From Chrysaora quinquecirrha (Eukaryota > Cnidaria > Scyphozoa > Semaeostomeae > Pelagiidae), in NCBI GenBank assembly GCA_014526335.1, contig JACTAT010000168.1:320626-384625 (forward strand): a stretch of 64,000 nucleotides of DNA, read 5' to 3'. Positions 11,540 through 23,538 of the stretch are shown here, piece after piece; position 1 is the first letter of the stretch, and each line of letters starts with the position of its first letter. A model generated the notes under the pieces. That model saw nothing but the letters and a program-made list of their open reading frames with translations, did no database searches and was not told where the DNA came from. The position numbers and the translations under genes were made by a program.

Positions 11540-11960
11540 TTGCTCTTAATCTAAATCTTGATGTTAATCTTGATGTTAGTCTAGTCTTCATTTTTTGAAA
11601 TCAGCCACTTATAATGCAGACATACACAAAAGAAGACCCTCAATAATGCGAGAAAAAAGCTTTAGATAATCTTTAACTCTGTCTTGATATTAGTCTTGGC
11701 CTGTGTTAGTCTTGGTCGAAGTATCAGTTTTTCATTTTTGAACTTGAAGTTAAAGCTAATCTTAATTTGTTAACTCATCTTAACATTCAGGTTAATCTTG
11801 ATATAAATCTGAAATAACATTGAAACTTAACATTAATGTTAATGTTGTTCTAAATCACCACATGCAGTAATGTCAATCACACACTTCATTGTCATCTTAA
11901 TTCATCTTCATATTAGCCTTTAATGTTAGTAAACAAGTGAAAATTAATCTTTAATTAGAA
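11540..11960. repeat. Low-complexity TTAATCTTGATGTTAGTC-rich tract
   Basis: Variants of TTAATCTTGATGTTAGTC recur through this tract without a fixed period. No coding content is seen from here to 12254. Confidence 0.5.
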
Positions 11961-12254
11961 TAAATTTTAGTACTGTTCTTAATATTCAGCTGTTTAAACA
12001 GATATCATAGTTGAACGTAATGTTAAGATTGCAATGAAATTCTAAATTAAAATCAAAGATGCAATTAAAATTGAAAAAAATACCAAATGAAAATGAAAGT
12101 TTAGTGTTGAGAGAGAAATTGAAAATAAATTTATAATTGAAAAGAAATAGATCTAAAGAATTGAGTCATTGCAGAAAGCCTTCTAGTTTTGTAAACTAGT
12201 TAAATCGCAAAAACATTAAAAAGAATTGTAAACTTTTTAGATAAAAAAACACCA

Positions 12255-12342
12255 AGAATTTGCCCTTCAAAGGATTTGAACTCCAGCCATTCAGGGTAGT
12301 AGGCAAGTATTTAATCATACGGCTGGACAGCCGTACTGCTCA
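12255..12342 (-). repeat. tRNA-like head of a SINE-type repeat (2)
   Basis: The minus strand has GGAGTTCAAATCC (12272-12284), a good B box, about 45 nt after an A-box-like CCGTATGATTAAATACTTGCC stretch. The fold is degenerate, so it is probably a pseudo-tRNA or SINE head. Confidence 0.5.
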
Positions 12343-12540
12343 GTAAGACAATAATCTCCTAATAGTCCTAATATTTATGGAAGGGAAAAGCAAAACACCT
12401 TGAAAAATAATGTCTTACAAAGTTAGAAATTATACAGAAAGTAAATTTTTGTTACAGGATGTCTGCTCGGCCTTTTGACAACATTTTCAACACGAAAATC
12501 ACAGAAATAAAAAAATTTTGAAAGGAAAATATTTTCTTCC

Positions 12541-12612
12541 CAGGGGAGTCAAACTCCTGACTACGCATTATGGCTCACGAGACACTCTGCTTATCGACTG
12601 AGCTACGATGCC
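12541..12612 (-). repeat. tRNA-like head of a SINE-type repeat (3), best preserved
   Basis: The minus strand reads GGCATCG, TA, then a D-arm-like GCTC..GAGT with A box TAGCTCAGTCGATA, and ends with B box GGAGTTTGACTCC (12545-12557). A possible 7-base anticodon loop contains CAT (Met-like), but base 33 is C rather than T and the anticodon stem is poor. I therefore call it tRNA-derived and not a working tRNA. Confidence 0.6.
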
Positions 12613-12667
12613 TTGTTGTGATAATCCTCCTACAGTGATAATCTTCCTACAGAAAGCAATCAGTTGA

Positions 12668-12850
12668 TTGTTCAAACAGGCCCCAAGACGCACATCAAAG
12701 AAGGGTTAGCCCCTTTTACCCCAGAGACTGCAGCAGATAGGGGTTAAAGCAAAGGTAGCAGAATCATGGAGAAACCGGTTCTCGGAGGCTCACACAACCT
12801 GCTCAAACAAATCCGTACAAAATTTTCTCTAATGCGATCCCTATTTTGGT
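12668..12850. repeat. Diverged repeat, copy B
   Basis: This is the partner of 11200-11430. It lies beside tRNA-like head 3 in the same relative order. Confidence 0.5.
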
Positions 12851-12869
12851 ATATACAGATAATTTACTC

Positions 12870-14830
12870 ATACTTTAATAGTGTTGGGCAACAACCTGTA
12901 GAAAATGAATCATTTATTAGTATTGTCAATGGTCCTACAATTTGATCTTTAATTATTTTTATTGTCTTGATTGGGATATCATATGCATCTGTTGACTTTT
13001 TGGTATCTAAATTACTAATTTGATCACTAACTTCAAAATCTGAAACAGGATTGAGAAACAGGATTGAGAAACAGGCTATTTGATTGAAGATGGTGTAGGT
13101 AGTATGTGAATTTTTTTATTGTTTTTCCTTATTTCTTTACTAAATTTGTTGGCTATTCCAGTGAAAAATTTGTTGGCAAATCTTTTCTGATTACACACAA
13201 TGTTATTGTCAAATTCTAAAGATTTAGCATTTGATGTTTTCTTAGACAACTTTCCTAATAGATCGGTTATTCCCATCCAGATTTTCTTTGTGTTATTTTT
13301 GCAATTGATAAAATTTTCCTTGAAATTATATCGTTTGCTTTTCTTAATAGATGGTTCAACATATCCCTGTAATATTTGTGGCGTTGATACCAAAATATGT
13401 CTTGTTTTTTCTAAAATCGCTTGTATAGATTATTTTTACTAAATTTCTCCAGTTATCCTTGGCTTTCTCCTTAGCTTAGCTTCTCTTTTAGAGACCTTCT
13501 TAAAAGGTGCGGGTACATTGATAGAACTAAGTATACTATCTTGAAAGTGGTCAAATTTTCTTTCTAGATTGATGGCCAAGTGTATTTCTGGTAGGACCTA
13601 TTTTGATTTGATATCAGAGACATACCCAGGTTCATCAAAATTCTTAAGTTTCTTTTAAATTCTGGTTTTGGTCTATTTCTAATTGCTTCATCAAGCACAA
13701 GAAAGTTAGGCATATGATGTAAAATTTTTGCAATTAAATTCCCACTCCATGCATTATTTCAATTGAGGTTATAAAAATATTATCAATTAGGGAGGGTTTT
13801 TAATTTTCCGAAAATCTTGTTGGTTATAAAATTCACAGTTGAAAGAAATTGGATAACATGTAGTTCAAGAAGTCTTCTACAACTGATTTACTTTGAAATG
13901 TCAACAAGCGAAGAATGAAATCACTAGAAATGATAATTTTTTTTCTTTGCTAAGTTTTTTTAAGTAACAGACATATACTCTGAGAATTGCCTAAGATCTC
14001 TGCGAGGGTGATTGTAAATGACCACCAAGATAAAGTCAGCATCATTATTGTTCTCAATTTCAGCCCACAACGCCTCATATTCACAGTTATCTGATTTCAA
14101 GGCTTTGCAGATATCATTTTGAACATGAAACATCAAATTATCTGTTATGAAAAGCCCACATCCTCCATTTTTAGGGCTGCCTTGAATTCCCTTATATGAA
14201 TGAAAACCAGGAATATACAGGTTATCAAATCTAACATTGTTTGACTTAGTATGCCAAGTATCCCTTAGTGCAATGAAATCGAAATCAAAGTTACCGTCAA
14301 CGAAGAGACTTTCTAAGTCATAAAGATTGCCTAGTGAAGATGATATGTTTGTGTGAAGTAAGCGGAGTCTTTCTCCCCCATCAGGCATGCCCAAATTTTC
14401 AGTTAGTTTATGAAACTCATGATTTGCATAATAATCAAAGTTGTAATGAAAGGTTTTATGACTGTCAATGTCTTTATCAAATAAGGGATCATGCTCAGAC
14501 AAAAGCAATTTGCAAAGGTCTAAAGTCTCTAGAATTTTATAACTTCTAACATCTGTGCATGATTTTTGGCAAGGACACGTAAAATTTGCGTTAAAAGCTA
14601 AATTTAGAAGTTCGTTTTATGGTAGTTTTGTGAATAGAAATAAGCCTTTATTACAATCTACAAGGTTAGCAGACTGGCATGGTTGCAGTCGGGACCACCT
14701 TTTATGAATCAGGCAATTACAGACTTGGCAAGGTATAGATTTTGTAACATCACAAACCTTCCTTTTGCAAACTGAACAATTCTAAGAATCTTTGAGAGAC
14801 TCTCTTGCATTTAAGAACACTTCTCTCTTT
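12870..14830 (-). pseudogene. Non-LTR retrotransposon ORF2 (PHD finger, endonuclease, RT N-terminal part), decayed
   Basis: Read on the minus strand. At 14810-14600 there is a PHD-like Cys cluster (CSVCKRKVCD.. SIPCQVCNCL). At 14508-13960 lies an endonuclease domain with GERLRLLHTNISS, DFIALRDTW and GGCGLFITDNL. Around 13850-13700 the endonuclease end SLIDNIFITS is shifted between frames. At 13440-12880 lies the pre-RT/early RT region with IKDQIVGPLTILIND. The catalytic RT core is missing: the copy stops at about 12870, beside the composite repeat. This combination of PHD plus endonuclease plus RT is known from CR1/L2-like elements of marine invertebrates. Confidence 0.75.
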
Positions 14831-15940
14831 CTTCTTGATGAAAGCTCTACTATAATGCCAGCCTATTTGTTTCCCGATATTCGATGACAAGCTTTGATTT
14901 CGTCTTTGGATAATGAAGCTTGAAGCTTTACTGCATGATCCAGTGTGAGACTACACATGTTTTTTCAGCCATTCTCAGAAAACCATTGATTTCCAACATT
15001 GTCTTCTTACCATATTGTTCCAAATCATCTACTCTGCTCTGTGCCATTTCAGCTTCTTTTTACTCTCTTTCGCTCTCTTCAAAAGCTCTTTGTGTTCTTT
15101 TTCTAATTCAGCATTCTCTTTCCATGTATTATTGATGTAGCCATCAAAAGAATGAAGATTGTTAATAATGATGGCTTGCGTTTTTTTTTTAATTTTCCAA
15201 CCATTTTGTCAATTCTATCAAATCGAGCTTTAAAAACTCTCAAGATTCTCAGATAATTTTTTTTCACTCATTTACCATGAATTTTCATTTGAGAGGCAAT
15301 TGCTTTTGCTATGGAATCTTGTATAATCTATTCATCGAAGAGATTTCAATTTTATTGTTTATTAGGGGTCTACATCTAGTACTGATGTTGAATTATTTAC
15401 CCCTTGTTTAGCAGATGTGAGTTGATTTAATTTCAGGTTGTCATATTCAGGCAGCCACATTTGCAGGGTCAATTTTAGAGTCATTGAGTCATCAAAGAGA
15501 TTTAAACTTTTTTGTTTATTAGGGTCTACAACCAGTGATCCCTTAAAGGATCTCGCATTCCTCTGTAAGAAAGCATTGTTTTGGATAGGTAGAGAAACAA
15601 TAAAAATATTAACAAGGTGAATAAAACAAAAAAAATATTTAAAAATTGAAAATGGGAAGAGTAATTCAGATTCTGGATGCAGAATAACTCGTTATAGAAA
15701 CAACTCTATATGGTGTCAAGAGATTTAATAATTTGATTGGCTGTTCAAGCAATAGAAAATTTAAGTGACGTCACATTTTCTTCAAAATTTCATACCAAAA
15801 ATAGGCCAAAAACTATGTAAAAAAACATGATGATGCTACATGAGATATTGTATCTTGCCTTACAATTATAAGTGAAATTCTTTGCATTTCCTTTCTAAGA
15901 ACATCTGCTTTTGGAATCTACATCTTGTTTTTATGCCTAG
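14831..15940. other. No gene recognised; weak internal duplication
   Basis: This may be the ORF1 side of the retrotransposon to the left, but no frame is long enough to tell. GAGATTT..TTTGTTTATTAGG..TCTACA occurs near 15339 and near 15497, a diverged ~50-bp direct repeat. Confidence 0.4.
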
Positions 15941-15944
15941 GCCA

Positions 15945-16880
15945 AAATTGCCAAAAACCAGCAAAGAACTCTTTTACAGTAATTTTTCTAATTATGTAAA
16001 TATAGATACTGACCATGAAGCCAGAATGCTGTATTATGATTCTTATAAGAAGATGTACCGCTGTCCTGTCTTGAGACCTGTTCTTGAAATGGACTGCAGC
16101 TGCCATACACTTTGAGGAAGCCATTTGGTTTCATTTTGTTTCTCGTTCTCTGCGTCCACCATTTTTGCTTCATTTATCTCAAAGGATGAGATGCGCTCTT
16201 TATTTCCTGGAGAACTGGAGCTTTTTCTTCAAGCTCATTTGTAAGACTCTTCCAGGAGAAATCCAGTATATCTTCTTTACTTGTCTTTCTCAGAATACTT
16301 GGCTTTTTTGTTGAACACACAAAACAACAAAGCTTGTTTATTTCCCTCTTTATAACTTCAACAATGCCTCTTCTAAAACCGGGGTTTTTCCATGCAGCAA
16401 AAGCGATTTGCTTGTAGGTCCCCTTTATCAGAGATTTGCCCAGTGGAATCAGATCACTTCCTAGCACTCTCATCTTTATTCCTGATGCCCAGTCAACGGG
16501 TATGACAATGGAACGTTCAACTTTGCTTCTGCATTTCTCATGAACATCAGATGGGAAATGATTTTTCACCCTTGAACATTTGGTGGCATGATGGGGTGTT
16601 AAAGAACTTATTGGTGAGCATGGGCCTATCACTTCTTCTGCCGGCATTGGGACTGGAATATTGTATGATGATGATGTTGCTTCATTTTCCGCCAAAAGTA
16701 ATGTTCTCCTTGTTTTCGAAGGTAGTTCTGAGCTGGTAGGTTCTAGTAACCCAACAACGCCAACTGCACTTCCAATTTTGCTGTATTTTGACCCAATTTT
16801 TTATTCACTTTGGCTAGGCCTTCTTTCAATTTCATCCTTTTTTCAACAAATCAACGCAATTTCTGCATATAAACTTCGAA
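15945..16880 (-). pseudogene. N-terminal part of a transposon-associated protein of unknown function (DUF6589-like family?)
   Basis: Minus-strand order: a short coiled-coil-like segment (MKLKEGLAKVNKKLGQ, about 16850-16800), then after a frameshift a 173-codon frame (16695-16174) with GTYKQIAFAAWKNP and KPSILRKTSKEDILDFSW. After another shift comes CMAAAVHFKNRSQDRTAVHL (about 16110-16050). This order resembles the N-terminal half of an uncharacterised protein family that is multi-copy in cnidarian genomes; I recall it only as DUF6589-type. No catalytic domain is visible, and frameshifts make it non-functional. Confidence 0.4.
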
Positions 16881-17053
16881 AATGGAATGTAAAACCGAAA
16901 ATCAAGATCCAAAATTCCTTTTTTCAGGATTAAACACACCGGATCCCTCCACTAGATTTCGGTCAACCTTCAAAATAGTTTCTTTGAAGCAGAAGTGCAT
17001 TTCGCGCCATCCAAAATTTTTAATAAATTCTTCCTGTTTGCGGAGACAACTTA

Positions 17054-17990
17054 TTGCGCAACTTTGAGCTCCTCTTTGGGAGAGAGAATCTTATCTCAAA
17101 ACACAAAATGGATGCTAATTTGCAGACTTTACAAGTTCCTCATAGAGGCTCCTTCGCAAGGGACACTAATGTCTTCACGCAGGCTACCATTGAAATTGTA
17201 AATCAATGCAATGCATTGCTGCAAAGAAATGTTGTTGCTATAAGACTGAACCACAAGAATCTTCCAAAATCTTTAAATGGTCCTGAAAGTAGTGTTTCAT
17301 CCAAAACAATGGTGTCAATTTGCTTATTAGACTTGGGTCTCAGGCAACTAAACATCAATATTTCTCGATTTGGATACAATTCAATCAATTTGTTAAGCTT
17401 GGATATAGAGCACCTACACTCTTTCAAACATTGCGCACAGATGATTCTGAAATACGCGAGATCATTCTCCACTAGCTTCAAAGAAAGCATCAAGTCTCTG
17501 GCAAATTGGAGTGCATTTTATTATACAAGTGATGTCTGACGTTGGTATCCTCCTCCAGAAAATTCCTTGATATTAAGGGATTTGATATTTCCCAAGCCAA
17601 CATCTGCAAATATTTTGAATGATGAAAAAGTATTGATGAGGGAATGGGCCTCAGTGAATGGCACAGTGGTTAGGTAGAGAAGTGGACGCCAAGAGATACT
17701 TATGGCAAAAGCAGTTACTTTGCCAGAAGGAGGCTTCAATACAGACCTTACAGTGACTGGTAATCTGGCATGTCATCAGAAACACAGTTTAAACGATGCA
17801 GCTGATGATGTGCTTGCTGAACTTAGAGGGCAACAGGACAATGAGTGAAATTGACCCTGAGGAAATTTTCCAGTTTGATGAATTAGAGATTGAGGATGAT
17901 ATTGGAGAAATTGATAGTGAGAGCGAGGAATGGCAAGTTAGGGAAGTTGAGAGTGAAACTAATTTTCTTTTAGGTTGTAGCTCAAGATGT
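17054..17990 (+). pseudogene. Unrecognised protein-coding remnant, probably transposon-derived
   Basis: A 161-codon frame (17054-17539) continues in other frames to about 17990. Visible words are LQVPHRGSFARDTNVFT, NLLSLDIEHLHSFKHC, WYPPPENSLILRD and AKAVTLPEGGF. It ends in an acidic tail (EEIFQFDELEIEDDIGEIDS). I do not know the family. At least two frameshifts break it. It points away from the minus-strand remnant at 15945-16880. Confidence 0.45.
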
Positions 17991-18617
17991 TAGGTTCAAC
18001 AGCAATCTTCGTTACATGCATTTCTAAAAATCTTCTCATCAGTTAATTTTTTCTCAATTTATCTGATTTTTCAGTAAATACGATAATATGTTTGCCATGT
18101 GATGAAAAAAGTCTATCAAAAGGATTTATTGCTTCGCAGTAACCCCCCTCCTCCTCTTCCCATTCCAAAAAATTGTCATTTTCTTTTGCATGAAATAGGT
18201 TTTGTTAAACTGGGTGATGAGTGAATTTGCGATTTTTTTGGTGTGAAAACGTGAATTTACAGGGCTCATGGGGGGCCACTATGCAAGTTAATTTGTATAT
18301 ATACCGAAACACTTTATCGCCATTAACTGTAAATTTATTAAATTATATTAGAACACATACCGAAATGGAAACAATGAAAGTCACAAAAGTAATGGTCCTT
18401 CTATTGTGTATGAGAGCATAAACCAAACAATTCATAACAATGGAATTAATAACAGCAATAGAAACCATTGGAAAGCAAGAACTACACGAAGACGAAGACC
18501 AATGAGATCAAGCATGTTAATTGCTGCAAGCTAAGATCGCCCCACAGCTTGTGAATAAGTAAACAACTCTAATTCTGTGAAGCCTCAAGTGCTAACGAAG
18601 GGCATAACACGGATGAA

Positions 18618-19391
18618 GTGTCACCTGCAGAAGCCTCACAAATCTCTAAAGTCGCAACTACCAGTTCAGTAAAGGAAAAATGGAATGAAATTATTTCAAA
18701 GGCAAATTCATCGGCTTCTGCTGTCAGCAATAATTCATCCTGTGTGAGTGATAAATTTTATGAGTCACCGTTACCCTCACCAAGTGGCATAGCTAACCGA
18801 AGTCAAGAAAAGAATGCAAATTTGGCTGCAAAGTAACCATCCAGGAACAACAACAATAAACGTGCTGCTGTAATAATTGGTGATTCCCTGGTTAAAAACA
18901 TCCAAGCCTGGGAACTAAAAGAAAAATGTGGAAATAGTGGAAATGTGTATGTCAAATGCTTCAGTGGTGCCACAATCAAAGATATGTGCAGTTACACCCA
19001 GCCTACCATAGAAAGAAAACCAAATTTTGTTATTCTTCATGCTGACACAAACGACCTCTCATTAAATATTAACAATGAGCAAAAATCTGAACTTCAGATT
19101 GCTAATGAAATAATTAAATTAGTCAACTCGATCAAAGTAAATGATATTGAAGTTGCTATCTCTGGCTTGATACCTCATGGTGACAGGTTTGAAACAAAAC
19201 GAAAGAGGGTGAACTTTTTACTTTGTGATATATGCAGAGACAATGGTTATACTTTCTTAGAACACAGTAACATCGATGCAAATAAACATCTTATCTCTAG
19301 TAAGGTCCATCTTAACAAGATAGGTGATTTCATTTTTCAGAACAACCTACTTTGTGCTTTAAATTTTTTTTTACGTAAATGGCCCTTTTGA
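18618..19391 (+). pseudogene. ORF1 with SGNH hydrolase-like domain
   Basis: A Ser/Asn-rich N-terminal part (18618-18836) is followed, after one stop, by a lipase/acylhydrolase-like domain. It has block I VIIGDSLVKNI (Ser in GDS, about 18872), block III HADTNDL (canonical GTND has become DTND) and block V VHLNKIG with the catalytic-type His (about 19309). SGNH domains are known in ORF1 of CR1/L2-type elements, where they may act on RNP or membranes. The stop at about 18835 and the altered block III suggest it is dead. Confidence 0.65.
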
Positions 19392-19492
19392 TTATAATAA
19401 TCATAAAGAGGATGCAGGTCCCTTCCCTGTCGGCCCAGTCACACAGCCTTTCTGACAATGTCAATTCATCTTTTGTACATAGAAAGGGAATG

Positions 19493-20057
19493 AAGATAGC
19501 ATCTTTGAATGTAAATAGCCTCTTGCTTCATATTGACTAGGTCCCTACTCTTATAAAGGATCTTGGGATACATATTTTGGCCATTAACGAAACAAAACTT
19601 GATGATAACATTGATGACGACCTGGTCAGCATTGATGGCTATTCCATTAGAAGATGTTATGGAAACTGTATTGGTGGTGGAGTTGCTTTATATATTAATG
19701 ATAGTATTGTTGATAAATGCTCTATTCACGAAGACCTGCCAGAATCATCCTTACAGGCTTTATGCTTGTAAGTCAAACCTATTTAGGCTGCCCCTTTTCT
19801 TGTTTTTGCTGGTTATCGTCCCCCTAATGAATCCGTTGAGATTTTTCATCAACTAGAACTGAGCATAAAAGCTCTAGATTGAGAGAACAAGAAACTTATT
19901 ATCTTTGGGGATACTAATTATGATATCTTGCCTAACTACCTTGACGGGGATAGCCTTAATAAAGATCTACCTACCCATTTGATGCGTATTCTGGAACTTT
20001 ATGATCTGTTTGGTTTTCAGCAGTTGATCAATACAGTGACTAGGGAGACGTTGAATT
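19493..20057 (+). pseudogene. ORF2 endonuclease domain, 5' part
   Basis: It begins MKIASLNVNSLL, the usual start of an endonuclease/exonuclease/phosphatase domain. It then has AINETKLDD (catalytic Glu), GGGVALYI and, after a frameshift, IIFGDTNYDILPN (GD.N motif). Several stops are present. The frame is cut at 20057 by a transposon and resumes at 22061. Confidence 0.7.
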
Positions 20058-22060
20058 CAGGGGGGGTATGAAGCGGGTTGAAGCATGTGCAGTGGAGCGA
20101 GCGAAAAAGAGGCTATTCGGCTGCAGTTTTATTTTGCTGTGCTGGCGGAAGGATCTACTGGCCTAATTGCTATGTCACAATCTCGAGAATTCTCTGCAAT
20201 CGCAAGAGACATATTAAATTTGTGGAGTATTTTTTACCTTTAAATGGATTTTACACCTGTTAACTGAATATCTCAAAGTTACCCAGGTTTTTTTAAAACA
20301 TTTTGAATAATTGGTTAGTACAGCGTTATGGTCAAGCTGGATGGTTTGGATGTTGGACTGCCTGAAAACTAGTGGAAATTGGATTATTTTGAAGAAAAAA
20401 ACGGATAAATCGTTAACATTTTATTGTAAAGCTCGACCGTTTGATTGTCCCATCTGCTAAGTTTATGATGAATTCATTCAGTGTTGTATGTCTGTACAAA
20501 GACATGAGACTGAGTGACTGCACTCATTTATTTTTCATAAGAAACTATGCTCTGAACCATATAGTAGGGTTTCTTAACTTTGAGCACAATTTGTACTGGT
20601 ACCTATAGTAAAAGTTTCTTGCAAAGTTTCTTAACTTAAAAATAAAAAATTCTAAAATTTCCTGAAATAAGTGTTTAATGTGAAGTATCTTGTTCTAGCG
20701 GTCAAAATATGGACATTTTCCAGAATCGAATTTTAAGTATGATGTTTATGGGAATAATTTTTATGTAAACATTACACAAGTAAAATAGAATGCCCAATTT
20801 AGACACAAAAATAGTTTCTTGTTTTTTTTTTACTTCTTATTTTAAGAAAACGCACATTTAGTTTCTTATGATTGGTTTCTTGTAAAAAAAATGGTTTATG
20901 AAGGTCTGCTGTTCCTCTGTTTATCTCAAAGCCTTGGTGCAATGACTTTTTGAGCCCTTGCTTACAAAAGCTTATACTTTGCAAAAGTAAGTGATTGTTA
21001 GATTCCTCATGCATGAAAGTAGCCAACTCTCTTTTTAGAGCAACATGTCCAATAACACAAGTTTCCAGGTGGTTAACTTTAGAGGAACCTTGCTGTTTTG
21101 CATATTGTATTCAACTCAAATGCACTTTTGTGTAGCTTCTTTCTGCACTAAAACCTCATCCTTCAAACTTATGGCCTGGTGAGTTTCCAGTTTCCAGTTG
21201 GTCATTGAGAGGAACCTGTTCTGCTTGAGACTAGACTGCATCAAAACAGCCTCGGTGCAATGCCTGCAAAATTTTGCTGCATCACAGTATAAGGCCATTG
21301 TATTTCACCAGGAGATTGCCATGAGACCCTAAAATTTTTGTAAATACAAATAAATCAGTACGTATATCAATACCACACTCATGTAATGATAAAAAACTCG
21401 TATCATTGCATCAAAACAGATTGTTTGAGGAAAGAAACAAAAGAATCCTATCAACATCTATTTATTTTCAAACAAAAAGCTGTTGTAGAATATAAAAAAT
21501 ATTTCTTTTTGCCTGAAAGGTAGTGCCAGATGATACAAAGTGTAAAAAATAACATGGAGATATAAACTCCATGAAGTTTTAACCACCAAGAAGGAACGGG
21601 TGATTAAAAATGGCGCGCTAAATGCCGCGAAACAACTTTTCTTCAGAAGGCTGTTTCGACTGTTAACCGTGGGGGCCTTTGGGGACCATAGAAAGATTCT
21701 AAAAGATCGATGTCTGTTTAGCCTTTTTTGACTTTAAACAGAATTTGATCCCCAAAATTAAAGTAATACGCTGTCTTCCAATTTAGAGATTTTAACAACA
21801 GTCAAAAATAGGCCTAAAAGCGGGAAGATAAAACTTCACTTTCTCGCAAAAAGAGAATAGTAAAAAATAAACCAATGCAATATAATGTTGGAAGAAGGTA
21901 ACAAGAATTTAAAAAAGTCATCGGAGGGAATATTTTTGGAAAAATTGAAAAAAAACTTACCTTGTGAAAAGGCATCGGGAATTCAGCGAAATTCGGCCAT
22001 GACCTTCTTCAAAAAAGGCAGTAAAGTACGCATGCGCTTCCCCGCTTTGCACCCCCCCTG
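20058..22060. mobile_element. 2.0-kb non-autonomous DNA transposon with 9-bp target duplication
   Basis: The duplicated target CGTTGAATT lies at 20049-20057 and 22061-22069. The ends are imperfect inverted repeats: CAGGGGGGGT..AAGCGGG at the left and the reverse complement of CAGGGGGGGTGC.AAGCGGGG at the right. The interior has no coding capacity; it holds several AAGTTTCTTAACTT-type words (20570-20640, 20860-20880). The 9-bp duplication would fit a Mutator-like element, but the terminal bases alone do not decide the superfamily. Confidence 0.8.
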
Positions 22061-22329
22061 CGTTGAATTCTACCACCTTAATTGATCACATTGCCACAAC
22101 CAACAAGTCAAACATAGTAACATCTGGGGTTCATGAAACAAGCTTTAGTGACCATGGTGTACTGTGTCAAAAAATCGGTGGGGCTTCAAAAAAACAGCAT
22201 AAAAATAGAACTACTAGGCAACTAAAACATTTTAATCCAGCTGAGTTTATAAACGATTTACTTCTTGTTGACCAGAAGGGCATTGCCCTGAATGGTGATG
22301 ATATTAGCGTCATCGTTGAGCAATAGATC
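22061..22329 (+). pseudogene. ORF2 endonuclease domain, 3' part
   Basis: The frame resumes directly after the inserted transposon with a TTLIDHIATTN motif and FSDHGVL, the C-terminal SDH motif of the endonuclease. It stops at 22324. Confidence 0.7.
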
Positions 22330-22559
22330 CAAATGTTTTCACTGATACTTGATAAACATGCTCTTGTCCGTAATAGGCATGTTTCTGAAAATTTCAGTCC
22401 CTGGTTGACTAAAGAGTAAAAACAACTGTCTGTTACAAGAGATTGATTGAAAAAACAAGCTGTGCGTTCTAGATCCAATATTCTGGTGCATTCTAGATCC
22501 AATATTCTGATGGAAGCTTATAGGCAGACTCGTAGCAAAGCCAATAAGTTAAATACTTA

Positions 22560-23455
22560 ATTAAAGCGAGAGTTCTTCACAAATAAAATTGCCTTGCAAA
22601 ATGGTGACCTAAATGGAACAGGGAAGACTATCAATATGGTTCATTACAAGAAATCGAAAACCACTCAAATTGCTGCACTTGAAGTTGAAGGGAGTCAAAT
22701 CTGTCATAATAAGCGTATCGCTGAATCAATGAATACATTTTTCTGTAGTATTGGCAATACCCTAAGGGGCAATATACCTGTAACCCCCAGTCCACTTTTG
22801 GAGAGCGAATACTCTGTAAACCCTTGAAATCTAAGTTTTAAATTTGAAGTCATCAATGTGCCTCAGGTAGAGAAAATTTCGGGAAATTCAAAACATCTAG
22901 AGGGTATGGTTCTGAAGGTATTGCTAACCATTTTTTAAACATAGGCTTTCTCGTTATTGCTGAGTCACTTTGTGACATGTTCAATCTTTTGATCACAACT
23001 GGGGTTTTTCCAGGTGGTTGGAAAATTGCTAGAGTTGCCACTATTTTCAAGAGTGGTAAATCTAATGATTGATCTAATTATAGACCTATTTCTTTACTTC
23101 CGTTTTCTGTCCAGGGCTTTTGAAAAGTTGGTTTACAATCAGCTTTATGACTACCTTGACAGAAACAAACTTCTCTATTCCAAACAGTCTGGGTTTAGAT
23201 CATTGCACTCTGCCGTTACCTGTCTGCTTAACTGTACTAATGACTGGTATCTTAACATGGATAGGGGTCGGTATAATGCATTGGTTTTCATATACCTTAA
23301 AAAAGCCTTTGACACTGTGGATCATGAAATCCTGCTTGAAAAACTGAAAAACTATGGTATCGTTGGTCCCGAGAATACATGATTTGCCTCTGATCTAAGT
23401 AATAAAATGCAATTCTGCAATGTGAATAGTGTGTCCTCTGGGCTTGTCCTCTGGG
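22560..23455 (+). pseudogene. ORF2 reverse transcriptase, N-terminal half
   Basis: Blocks in order are RIAESMNTFFCSIGNTL (22594-22827), a shifted GVFPGGWKIARVATIFKSG segment (about 22990-23060), and a 122-codon frame with QSGFRSLHSAVTCLLN and VFIYLKKAFDTVDHEIL (Asp of motif A replaced: IYLKKAFD instead of .DLKKAFD). It ends before the catalytic DD box. Confidence 0.75.
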
Positions 23456-23538
23456 CTAGATGAACTGCACATACTTAGTATACTTACAAACCAACCTGAA
23501 ATAAAAGTGAAAGAAAATGTGCCAACATACAAGATACC

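Larger units (their letters stand above)
18340..23460 (+). mobile_element. Non-LTR retrotransposon with SGNH-type ORF1, split by a DNA transposon
   Basis: ORF1 (18340-19391) and ORF2 (from 19493) lie in the expected order. ORF2 is interrupted at 20057/22061 by a 2-kb insertion. The element ends inside the RT near 23455, beside a 13-bp tandem duplication (TGTCCTCTGGGCT), where Tc1-like sequence begins. The 3' half of the RT and the tail are absent. Confidence 0.75.

Noticed and set aside
12541..12612. Functional tRNA gene
   Set aside because: A and B boxes are good but the anticodon stem is mispaired and base 33 is C; more likely a SINE head.
16661..16933. 90-codon plus-strand frame as a gene
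   Set aside because: It overlaps the better-supported minus-strand remnant and has no motif.
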